The notes under the pieces: model-generated | Database searches by the model: none | The model's input: only the letters and a program-made list of their open reading frames with translations | Told to the model about the DNA's origin: nothing | Part shown: in pieces, positions 8,364 to 15,402 of the stretch | Layout of the letters: every line of letters begins with the position of its first letter | How positions within the stretch are numbered: the stretch's first letter is position 1 | Assembly (NCBI RefSeq): GCF_020880415.1 | Contig: NZ_JAJIUJ010000110.1 | Coordinates: 1-34,365 of the forward strand | Origin: Xanthomonas euvesicatoria pv. euvesicatoria | GTDB taxonomy: Bacteria > Pseudomonadota > Gammaproteobacteria > Xanthomonadales > Xanthomonadaceae | DNA: 34,365 bases | Direction of reading: 5' to 3' | Translations under genes and position numbers: made by a program

Positions 8364-9742
8364 GCAGCAGACACCTCGGCATTCGGCGGCGCCGCGTGCC
8401 GGGAGCACGCCGTCGCACGCAAGGATGCACTGTTCTTGTCCTGCGGCACCGCCGTGACCGCTGCCGGGTTGGCCGGCTCGGCAGTGTCGGCAGATGCCGT
8501 TGCAGCCGGGGCCACCGCAGCGCTCTGGGCCATCGCCGGCTGCATCACCCCAGCCTCCTGCGTAGCGGGAGCGGCCGCCGCACGCACCGGCAACGATACC
8601 GGCGTCGTCATGACAACGGCCTCGCCCTGCATCAGGGCCTGTTCGTCGGGCGCTGCGGCACGCATCCAGCTACCCCAACCCTGCGGTTGTGCCCAGATCG
8701 CACCCACCAGGCCCAACACCAGCAATCCGGCCGCCTGGCCGCGCTGGTCGGGGTGCAGCGCACGCAGCAACAACGCCGCCGGCACCCACAACAGCAGCAG
8801 GGCATCGAAGCCAGCCCAGCCGAACGCGAACGACAACGCAGCCGCGCAGACCACGGTGCCGGCACTGGCCACCACGCCACGCGCCAACGCACCGCTGCGC
8901 GCACGCGCCACCAGCGCAAGCACCGGGAAGCACGCCACGGCCGCCACACCCCAGCGGACCGCCGGCAACCAGCCGTCGGCATGGCCGGCCAGTGGCAACG
9001 GCAACGGATGCGACGCCTGGGCAATGCTGGACAGCGTCGGCCACGGCGCATTGAACACGACCAGATTCACGTAGGCCCACATGCCGACCAGGAATGCGAA
9101 CGGCAGATAGCACACCAGATAGAACGAGCCTGGTGCCTTGCGCAGCATCTGCGGCGGCATGACCAGCAGCAGCCACGGCGCGACCATTGTCGACAGCGCC
9201 AGCGTCTGCAGATCCAGGCACAGCAAAATGCACAACCAGCCCGCAATGCGCAGATAGGTGAAGGCTTCCACCGGCGCCTGCAAGCGGCGCAAGGTGCGGC
9301 ACAAACCGTAGAAGGCCAGCAACCCCACTGCCTGGCTGCCGCCGGCAGCGATCGGCAGCAGGAACAGCGGGTTGCAGCCCACCAGCAGCGTCAGCGCGCT
9401 GGCCCAGCCGCGCCCGAACACGCCAGCCAGATCGCGCCACAGCAGCGACAGGAACAGCGCGTTCGCAGCCACCGCGACACATGGCCAGACCTGGAACGGC
9501 AGATTCCAGCGATGCAAGGTGAGATCGACCGCCCACGCCAGCAATCCGGTCGCCGGCCCGCCGATGTCCGGCGCAAGCGCGGGCGTCGTGGCCACCGACT
9601 GCACCAGCAGCGGCTGGCTCAGCAGCGACAGCGCCACCACGGCGATGAGAAACGCCGGCAGCCCGCTCTCGCGACGCTGCGCAACCGGCTCACTCTTCGA
9701 GTGCGGCGCGGCGCTCGTTTTCCGAATGCTTGCTGATGCCAT
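8345..9742 (-). CDS. xagC: XagC-like polytopic membrane protein
   Basis: A 465-aa inner-membrane protein with about eight to ten hydrophobic segments spread over the first 370 residues, then an Ala/Pro-rich soluble tail of roughly 90 residues. I see no catalytic motif. It lies between the glycosyltransferase and the glycosidase-like lipoprotein, as expected for the third gene of the Xanthomonas xagABC exopolysaccharide operon. It may be a membrane partner of XagB in synthesis or export. The only ATG near the N-terminus (9740-9742) has GAGAAG 7 nt upstream and lies 53 nt inside xagB, an unusually long overlap. The name follows operon order and general character, since the sequence has no widely conserved domain I recognise. 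Confidence 0.6.
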   Translation of the reverse strand: MASASIRKTSAAPHSKSEPVAQRRESGLPAFLIAVVALSLLSQPLLVQSVATTPALAPDIGGPATGLLAWAVDLTLHRWNLPFQVWPCVAVAANALFLSLLWRDLAGVFGRGWASALTLLVGCNPLFLLPIAAGGSQAVGLLAFYGLCRTLRRLQAPVEAFTYLRIAGWLCILLCLDLQTLALSTMVAPWLLLVMPPQMLRKAPGSFYLVCYLPFAFLVGMWAYVNLVVFNAPWPTLSSIAQASHPLPLPLAGHADGWLPAVRWGVAAVACFPVLALVARARSGALARGVVASAGTVVCAAALSFAFGWAGFDALLLLWVPAALLLRALHPDQRGQAAGLLVLGLVGAIWAQPQGWGSWMRAAAPDEQALMQGEAVVMTTPVSLPVRAAAAPATQEAGVMQPAMAQSAAVAPAATASADTAEPANPAAVTAVPQDKNSASLRATACSRHAAPPNAEVSAACSSAF

Positions 9743-11597
9743 GCGTGGTCTTCTCCCAATAGAACGGATTGTGGATCAGCTGCCAGAGACCCTTGTAGGC
9801 GGCGATCGACTGCAACGCCCAGTAGAACGGCACCGTCAGTGCGTACGGCGCCAGCTTGAAGTAGTCGCGCTTGAACGCTGCAACCAGCGTGATGTAGATG
9901 AAGAACGCATTGGCCAGCAGCAGATTGACCAGCGAGACCCCCGCCAGCCACGGCGGGAAGAAGCGCTCGAACATCGTGGTGCCGGTCAGCGCCCACGCCG
10001 CGTACAACGCCCAGAGCACCGGCACGCCCAATGCGGTGAAAAAACCGCCGCCGATGAAGAACTGGAACCCCCAAAATCCCTTGAAGCCGGTGCTGCGATA
10101 CAGATGCACCGGGTCGCGCATGTGCACCAGCCAGGTCTGCATATAGCCCTTGAGCCAGCGCGACCGCTGCCGGATCCAGTTGGGAATGCTGACGTTGGCT
10201 TCTTCGAAGGTGGTGGAATTGACCACATTGACGCGGTATCCGTTCTGGATCAGCCGCACGCCCAGATCGGCGTCTTCGGTGACGTTGTACGGATCCCACG
10301 CGCGCACCTGGCGCAATACGTCCAGACGGAAGTGATTGGAGGTGCCACCCAACGGAATCGGAATGCGCAGGTATTCCAGCGCCGGCAGGTAGAAGTCGAA
10401 CCAGAGCGTGTACTCCAGCGTGAACATCCGCGTCAGCCAGTTTTCGTCGGCGTTGTAGTAGTTCAGCCGCGCCTGGATGCACACCACATCCTTTTCGGCC
10501 TTGCGGAATGCCGCCACCACGCGCTTGAGCTGGTCCGGCTCGGGCTTGTCTTCGGCGTCGTAGATGGTAAGCAGCTGCCCACGCGCAAAATGCAGTGCGT
10601 AGTTGCAGGCCTTGGGCTTGGTCTTGGGCTGCGACGGCGGCACCCGGATGATTTCGAAGAACGCTTCCAGGCCGAGTTTCTTGGCCGCTTCGATGGTGTC
10701 CAGGTCGTCCGCTTCCAGCACCAGCTTGACGTCCAGCTTGCTGATCGGGTAATCCAGCTTGCGCAGCGCGTTGGCCAGGATCGGCAGGACTTCCGGCTCC
10801 TTGTACATCGGCACCAGCACGGTATAGACCGGCAGGTCGTCGTCGCGCAGCGCGGCCACCTCGTCTTCGGTGACCTTGATGTCGATGCGATGGCGCGAGC
10901 CGAACCACACCAGCAGCAACTTCAACCCGAAGGTGGCCAGAAAGCCCAGCGCCACCAGCACGTTGACGGCAATCAGGGCCGGCACCGGGAACAGCACCAA
11001 CGTCGCCAGCATCACCGCCGCCAACGCCCACAACGCGAACTTCTGCCCGCGCGTGATGACCTGGCGTGCCGAATACGTCGGCGCATGCGCCGCAAGCAGG
11101 TTCAGCGCGTTGTCGGTGAGCTGCTCGTCGGCATAGCGCTGCAGGCTCCAGATGATGTCGAATTTGGCGGTACCGACAAAGCGCACGTCTTCGCCGTAAT
11201 GGGCACGTGCCCAGGCGAACAAGGCCGGATCCGGATCGGCCACCGCCAGCACCAGCACACCGTCCTCGCGCCGCCACGGCAACACCAGGCGCTGCGCGTA
11301 GCTATCCAGATCGCCGGGGGTGAGCAGCGCAGGATCCGGCGGCTGCTGCACCAGATCGATGAATTGCAGCCCGAAGTGCGCGGCAACGATGGCGTAGAAC
11401 CGCTGCGCCGGCACGCCGCGCTGGGCCAGGATCACATCGCCAAGGCGCGAATTCCAGCGTTGCTGCAAGGCCAGCGCCGAGCGCAGCTGTTCATCGGTGA
11501 TGACGCCTGCCGACACCAGCGCACGACCCAGCAGACCGCGTTCGCGGCCGATGTCCGGTGCTCGTCCCAGCGCGTCCGTTTCGCAGGTGACCGTCAT
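9690..11597 (-). CDS. xagB: XagB-like GT2 polysaccharide synthase with MshEN domain
   Basis: A 635-aa inner-membrane processive glycosyltransferase. Residues 22-76 form an MshEN-like domain: two near-consensus motifs begin LLGRALVSAG (22) and RLGDVILAQR (51), the type that binds c-di-GMP in MshE and E. coli NfrB. The Arg that normally starts the first motif appears to be Leu22. Two membrane segments (about 185-230) precede the GT2 domain, with EADD at 295-298, DAED at 348-351, TED at 440-442 and QRSRW at 477-481. Further membrane helices follow. This resembles NfrB, the c-di-GMP-activated poly-ManNAc synthase, with the MshEN module at the other end. The start (11595-11597) is 10 nt after xagA, with GAGGGG 6 nt upstream. 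In X. campestris the xag operon is reported to support biofilm formation under Clp/c-di-GMP control. The polymer made here is unknown. Confidence 0.75.
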   Translation of the reverse strand: MTVTCETDALGRAPDIGRERGLLGRALVSAGVITDEQLRSALALQQRWNSRLGDVILAQRGVPAQRFYAIVAAHFGLQFIDLVQQPPDPALLTPGDLDSYAQRLVLPWRREDGVLVLAVADPDPALFAWARAHYGEDVRFVGTAKFDIIWSLQRYADEQLTDNALNLLAAHAPTYSARQVITRGQKFALWALAAVMLATLVLFPVPALIAVNVLVALGFLATFGLKLLLVWFGSRHRIDIKVTEDEVAALRDDDLPVYTVLVPMYKEPEVLPILANALRKLDYPISKLDVKLVLEADDLDTIEAAKKLGLEAFFEIIRVPPSQPKTKPKACNYALHFARGQLLTIYDAEDKPEPDQLKRVVAAFRKAEKDVVCIQARLNYYNADENWLTRMFTLEYTLWFDFYLPALEYLRIPIPLGGTSNHFRLDVLRQVRAWDPYNVTEDADLGVRLIQNGYRVNVVNSTTFEEANVSIPNWIRQRSRWLKGYMQTWLVHMRDPVHLYRSTGFKGFWGFQFFIGGGFFTALGVPVLWALYAAWALTGTTMFERFFPPWLAGVSLVNLLLANAFFIYITLVAAFKRDYFKLAPYALTVPFYWALQSIAAYKGLWQLIHNPFYWEKTTHGISKHSENERRAALEE

Positions 11598-11607
11598 GTG
11601 CGGCCCC

Positions 11608-12642
11608 TCAGAAACGCCACCAGGCGGCCACGAATGGCCCGCCCGCGGCACCGGTGTTGCGCCCCATCACCGGCTGCTGATACCCCACCTGCCATTGGCT
11701 GCCACCCGGCGCCGTGTACAGCGTGGACAACTGCAACTTGGTGAGATCGTAGTTGGTGCCGGTGGCGACGAAGCCCACGCCGCCACCGCTACCGGCAACA
11801 TCGAAGTTGCCACGCCCGTTGCCCAACCCCTGGATCACATTGAGTTCGCCCAACAGCAGCCAACTGGGGGTCAGACTCAGACCTGTGGACGCGTCCACCC
11901 GCAGTTCGTCGGACGCCGCGCTTCCGCGTAGGCGGACCGCGCCCCCCAGATCGACATAGCCGTTGCGGCCGCCCAGCGTGTAGCCGCGGCCGCGGCTGTA
12001 GCGCAGCTCAAGGCCATAGTCGCCCAGGCCAAGCGCAGGGTCGGAATTGGCAGAAGGATTGTCCGGGTGATAGGTCTTGCTGCGCCCATACGCGGGGATG
12101 CTCACCAGGGCCTGCACGGCACTGCGCCAGACATCGTTCTGCGCGCTCGGCAATGCATAGCGCAAGCCGATTTCCTGATCGGCAAAACCGGTCGTCGTGG
12201 TTTGCTGACGGCCGTTGACGGCATCGTGGTTGCTGAAACCCACGTCGTTGAAATAGAAGTTGCCGATGAAGCTGAGCTTTTCGGTCAGACCATGCTCGAC
12301 GTAGACGTTGAGCTGGTCCTGACGGCTGCGGCCATTGCCATCGAACTGCTGGCCGTCGCCGAAGGTCGTGCGGTGGTGGCTGTCGTCGAACCACCCGCGG
12401 CCATCGCTATGCAGCGCCTTGACGATCACCAGGGTGTCGCCCTGCGGCTGGGTCCACGCACCGGCCAATGCGGTGCCCGGCAATGCGGCCAGCACACAGC
12501 TCAGTGCAAGCGCCGATGCCAGGACCGACAGCGCACGCGGTTGGGCTGGATTGGGATGACACGGCGAGGCAATCGAACTGGACTGCAGCGGGGTAGCGCA
12601 CGACCGACGTACCCGCCTTTGCGGGTCGTTCTGTAAAGACAT
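11608..12642 (-). CDS. xagA: XagA-like outer-membrane protein
   Basis: A 344-aa exported protein, first in the xag-like operon. A long polar N-terminal region of about 35 residues precedes a hydrophobic signal segment ending Thr-Ala-Leu-Ala, with cleavage near residue 60. The mature part alternates polar and aromatic residues in short strands and ends in Trp-Trp-Arg-Phe, the C-terminal Phe signature of outer-membrane beta-barrels. I infer an export or anchoring pore for the polysaccharide made by XagB. The ATG at 12640-12642 has AGGA 8 nt upstream. Early codons form a hairpin, ACCCGC/GCGGGT with a 4-nt loop, 18-33 nt after the A of the start codon, which could reduce translation. The stop is 10 nt before xagB. 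Confidence 0.65.
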   Translation of the reverse strand: MSLQNDPQRRVRRSCATPLQSSSIASPCHPNPAQPRALSVLASALALSCVLAALPGTALAGAWTQPQGDTLVIVKALHSDGRGWFDDSHHRTTFGDGQQFDGNGRSRQDQLNVYVEHGLTEKLSFIGNFYFNDVGFSNHDAVNGRQQTTTTGFADQEIGLRYALPSAQNDVWRSAVQALVSIPAYGRSKTYHPDNPSANSDPALGLGDYGLELRYSRGRGYTLGGRNGYVDLGGAVRLRGSAASDELRVDASTGLSLTPSWLLLGELNVIQGLGNGRGNFDVAGSGGGVGFVATGTNYDLTKLQLSTLYTAPGGSQWQVGYQQPVMGRNTGAAGGPFVAAWWRF

Positions 12643-12691
12643 TGCACGATTCCTGATGGGGGACCCGGAAGGGACAGGAAGCTAGGGTTGA

Positions 12692-12718
12692 TCACACTTC
12701 GGGGCGAAACGTATCACA
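12692..12718 (-). promoter_or_regulatory. Candidate Clp-type half-sites upstream of xagA
   Basis: TCACA occurs at 12692-12696 and 12714-12718 on the plus strand (TGTGA on the coding strand), 22 bp apart, two helical turns. The distal copy has an imperfect partner, GGCGA at 12703-12707, at the six-base spacing of a Clp/CRP site (TGTGA-N6-TCACA). It lies about 60-75 bp upstream of the xagA start. Clp, the c-di-GMP-inhibited CRP homologue of Xanthomonas, is reported to repress xag in X. campestris. Only one half of the dyad is perfect. Confidence 0.35.
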
Positions 12719-12770
12719 GTTGCGGCCGGCGCCCCATCACCGACTTATCACAAATTTAACGCAATCCAAC

Positions 12771-13610
12771 TCATTTGTTTTGCAACAAACGCGGCACCTG
12801 GGCCACTGCGTGGATCCAGATCGCAAGCCACACGCCAAGTCGCGTCGGCAGCCCGCGTCGATCGGCCTCGAATTTACGAAAATAGCGCCACAATCCACGA
12901 TGTTTGTGCCACTCCACAAAGAACGGCCGCGCGCGGCTGGAGACCCCGCGTACGTGGAGCACCTGCAGATCGTTGGCCACCGCCACCAGAGCACCTGCCT
13001 GGCGGGCGCGCCGGCACAGATCCAGGTCTTCAGCATGCAGCCGGTAATTGCCGTCCCAGCCGCCCAGCCGGTCGAACAGGCTGCGCTGCATCAGCATCAA
13101 CGCCCCGGAAATGGCATCCACCGGCTGCAAGGCGCGCGACGGATCGGCCGGCACCGCCAGATTGGCGGCGGCGCGCGGCGCGCGCAGCATCGCGGCGAAG
13201 TCCGGGTCGCGGCGGCGCACGGCCGCATCCGGGCGCCCCTGCTCATCCACCTGCTCCACCCCCAGCAACACCGCCGGATGTCCCGCTGCCCGGTCGTACA
13301 GCTGTAGCAAGGTATCGCGCGCGACCATCAGGTCCGGGTTGATGAAGACCAGCCAGGGTGCCTGCGAATCGCGCGCGCCCTGGTTGCAGGCAGTCGCAAA
13401 ACCAGGGTTGTCGGGATTGGCGATGAAATGCAGCCGCGCATCGGCCAGGGCATGACGCTGCACCACTTCCAGGGTGTCGTCGCTGGAAGCGTTGTCGACC
13501 ACGCGGATCTCGCTGATGCCCTCGGCCGCGCGCAATCGCGACAGGCACGCATCGATGGTGCTGCTGCTTTCATAAGTGACGACGACGGCGGCGATCTGGA
13601 CGGGAGTCAT
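12771..13610 (-). CDS. GT2 family glycosyltransferase
   Basis: A 279-aa soluble GT-A glycosyltransferase of the rhamnosyltransferase-like GT2 type. It begins with the nucleotide-binding strand AAVVVTYESS, has VVDNASSDDT in the sugar-nucleotide site and the metal-binding INPD motif mid-protein. A GALMLMQRSLFDRLGGWD acceptor block follows, with catalytic AEDLDLCRR behind it. The C-terminal 60 residues are basic and amphipathic, consistent with peripheral membrane association. The ATG at 13608-13610 has no strong ribosome-binding site, but upstream codons do not resemble the family. It lies 128 bp upstream of xagA on the same strand, so it could be co-transcribed, though the gap holds candidate xag control sites. 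The sugar and acceptor cannot be read from the sequence. Lipopolysaccharide or surface glycan assembly is the likeliest setting. Confidence 0.85.
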   Translation of the reverse strand: MTPVQIAAVVVTYESSSTIDACLSRLRAAEGISEIRVVDNASSDDTLEVVQRHALADARLHFIANPDNPGFATACNQGARDSQAPWLVFINPDLMVARDTLLQLYDRAAGHPAVLLGVEQVDEQGRPDAAVRRRDPDFAAMLRAPRAAANLAVPADPSRALQPVDAISGALMLMQRSLFDRLGGWDGNYRLHAEDLDLCRRARQAGALVAVANDLQVLHVRGVSSRARPFFVEWHKHRGLWRYFRKFEADRRGLPTRLGVWLAIWIHAVAQVPRLLQNK

Positions 13611-13902
13611 CCGGCCATTATCCGGTGCCGGAGCGGCGCAGCGCCATCTTGGGTTGGCCGATGCTCGCTGCGCGACAGGCGCTGCCGCGGCCGCATCGCG
13701 CCGACGTCCGGACGCGATTGGAACGGCGCCACGCTTCCGCTTGCACGCAGTGACCGGGCGCGAACGCGCCTTGCAGCATGGCGACCCACCGCCGCAAGGC
13801 GCATACTGCGCGCCCGGAGCCGCACGCGGTTTCCGTTGCCACACTTTTGTGCAACCGGCAAACCGACTGCGCAGCCAGGCAAGCGCGGGCAGCACGCGAT
13901 GC

Positions 13903-13919
13903 ATGTACCAGGGGTACAT
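13903..13919. promoter_or_regulatory. 17-bp palindrome in divergent region
   Basis: Perfect inverted repeat ATGTACC-AGG-GGTACAT, about 300 bp from both flanking start codons. It could be an operator for an unidentified dimeric regulator. Its half-site GGTAC/GTACC is not the same as the TGGT-N4-ACCA operator further right, so the two are probably read by different proteins. Chance occurrence cannot be excluded. Confidence 0.3.
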
Positions 13920-14157
13920 CTGCGTCAGAGCGCGTCGCCCGCTGCACCTGATCGCCAGCCGGGTTGCAGGTTGCTTTTGGTGCACTCCCACACCTGATTG
14001 TTGAGATGACGGTTAGCGACCTTGCGGTTTCGCGCTGCCTTTTCATTGCTTGCATCGCCGCGACCTGATGGCGGATGCGATGCGACAACGGCCCGGCAGC
14101 GCCGTTCTTGTTCTTGCCGGCGCGCGCGCCGCGTCCGCCGCCTTACTCCCGATAACC

Positions 14158-14169
14158 TGGTCTATACCA
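14158..14169. promoter_or_regulatory. Candidate HutC/GntR operator, TGGT-N4-ACCA
   Basis: The dodecamer TGGTCTATACCA differs at one base from TGGTCTAGACCA, the core of operators bound by HutC-subfamily GntR regulators such as NagR and DasR. It lies 44 bp upstream of the kinase start codon, overlapping or just downstream of where a promoter would be expected. The last gene of this cluster encodes a HutC-subfamily regulator, the right class of protein for the site. I found no second copy ahead of the receptor, transporter or regulator genes, which suggests one operator for the whole unit. Confidence 0.55.
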
Positions 14170-14213
14170 CTCACCGGCGCAGCACGGTTGCCGCGCCCGT
14201 CGGGAGTCAGGCC

Positions 14214-15371
14214 ATGAACGTGCCGCATCAGGTGCATGGCATGAGCCTGGAACTGGCATTGCCGGACTGGCCAGTCCTGACCACCGATGAAATCCATCGC
14301 GTGCTGCAGCGGTTTGCGGCGGTGGGCCGCCTCACTGCGGTGCGCTGGCATAGCGCGCGCCCGTTCTCGGCAGCGGCCTGCGTGGACACTGCAAGCGGCC
14401 CGGTCATCGTCAAACGCCACCACTGCAGTGTGCGCAGCGTAGCCGCGCTGCGCGAGGAACACAGCTTCATGGCCCATCTGCGCTGGGCCGGCGCGCCGGT
14501 GGTGGAGGTGCTGCACGACGCCCGGGGCCGCACTGCGCTGGCGCACGCCGATTGGGTGTACGAAGTGCAGCGGGTGGGTGCGGGGCACGACCTCTACCGC
14601 GATGCATTGTCATGGACACCGTTCTCCGATGTTGCGCATGCGCGGGCGGCCGGCGCTGCGTTAGCGCAACTGCATTGCGCGGCCCAGGGCTTCGATGCGC
14701 CGGCACGCTCCACCAGCGTGCTGGTCGCCAATCTGCGATTGTTTGCCCAGGCAGACCCCCTGCAGGCGTTGCACGATGCCTTGCCAACGCGGCCGCACCT
14801 TGCAGCAGCCCTGCAGGACCGCCCCTGGCCAGACGATCTGGCCACCCACGTGCTGCCCTGGCATGCGCAGGCGTGGCCGCTGCTGTCTGCGCCAGGCGCG
14901 CTACCGCCGCTGTGGACCCACGGCGATTGGCATGCGTCCAACCTGCTGTGGGACACCACCGACGGAGCCACCCGCGTCAGCGCCGTCTTCGATTTCGGAT
15001 TGAGCGATTGCAGCAGCGCGCTATTCGATCTGGCCACCGCGATCGAACGCAACCTCATCCCCTGGTTGCGGCTGGACACCGGCGCACGCGCACAGGCCGA
15101 GCTCGACCAGCTCGACGCGCTGCTGGAGGGCTACGCGCAGCATCGCCCACTGGACGCAAACCACTTGCACCGCCTGGCTGCGCTGCTGCCGATCGTGCAT
15201 GCCGACTTCGCCTTGAGCGAAATGGAATATTTCGCCGGCATCACGCGTTCGCCCGCCAATGTCGATATCGCCTATCACCGCTATCTGCTCGGCCACGCGG
15301 ACTGGTTCGCCAGCGCCGATGGCCAGCACCTGCTCGCGCATCTGCACGCACGTGCGCGCCGGCTGCCGTGA
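14214..15371 (+). CDS. APH-fold small-molecule kinase
   Basis: A 385-aa cytoplasmic phosphotransferase of the aminoglycoside/choline kinase superfamily. The Brenner motif HGDWHASN is at 236-243 (catalytic Asp238, metal-binding Asn243). FDFG with Asp260 binds the second metal, and Lys67 in VIVKRHH fits the ATP-anchoring lysine. The start at 14214-14216 has GGGAG 8 nt upstream. The frame stays open to 14022, but the upstream part is Arg-rich and unlike the family. It is the first gene of a four-gene plus-strand unit: a TonB-dependent receptor starts 31 nt after its stop, then a PnuC transporter and a GntR regulator. PnuC-type transporters rely on phosphorylation to trap their cargo, so a kinase in the same unit suggests that role. 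Thiamine kinase (ThiK) belongs to the same fold. The substrate is unproven; antibiotic resistance is unlikely in this context. Confidence 0.8.
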   Translation: MNVPHQVHGMSLELALPDWPVLTTDEIHRVLQRFAAVGRLTAVRWHSARPFSAAACVDTASGPVIVKRHHCSVRSVAALREEHSFMAHLRWAGAPVVEVLHDARGRTALAHADWVYEVQRVGAGHDLYRDALSWTPFSDVAHARAAGAALAQLHCAAQGFDAPARSTSVLVANLRLFAQADPLQALHDALPTRPHLAAALQDRPWPDDLATHVLPWHAQAWPLLSAPGALPPLWTHGDWHASNLLWDTTDGATRVSAVFDFGLSDCSSALFDLATAIERNLIPWLRLDTGARAQAELDQLDALLEGYAQHRPLDANHLHRLAALLPIVHADFALSEMEYFAGITRSPANVDIAYHRYLLGHADWFASADGQHLLAHLHARARRLP

Positions 15372-15402
15372 GCAGCTTCCTTTCTCTGTCGAGTCCTGCC
15401 AA

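Larger units (their letters stand above)
13611..14213. other. Divergent intergenic region between GT2 and kinase genes
   Basis: These 603 bp separate genes pointing away from each other and must hold both promoters. I see no convincing gene. Two dyads stand out and are listed separately: a 17-bp palindrome at 13903-13919 and a HutC-type operator at 14158-14169. I looked for a TPP riboswitch near the kinase gene and did not find the conserved CTGAGA core. Confidence 0.6.

Noticed and set aside
9372..11744. 790-codon plus-strand frame opposite xagB
   Set aside because: Antisense shadow of a clear GT2 synthase, with no family resemblance and biased composition.
13611..13991. N-terminal extension of the GT2 gene, including a YPWYMHRVLPALAW stretch
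   Set aside because: The GT-A fold starts at residue 1 of the shorter model. The extension is Arg/Cys/Ala-rich, and the aromatic stretch comes from the palindrome at 13903-13919. A gene remnant cannot be ruled out but is unsupported.
13611..15402. TPP riboswitch ahead of the kinase or receptor gene
   Set aside because: Searched because PnuT-type thiamine transporters are often so regulated. The conserved CTGAGA and ACCTGA-type core elements are absent.
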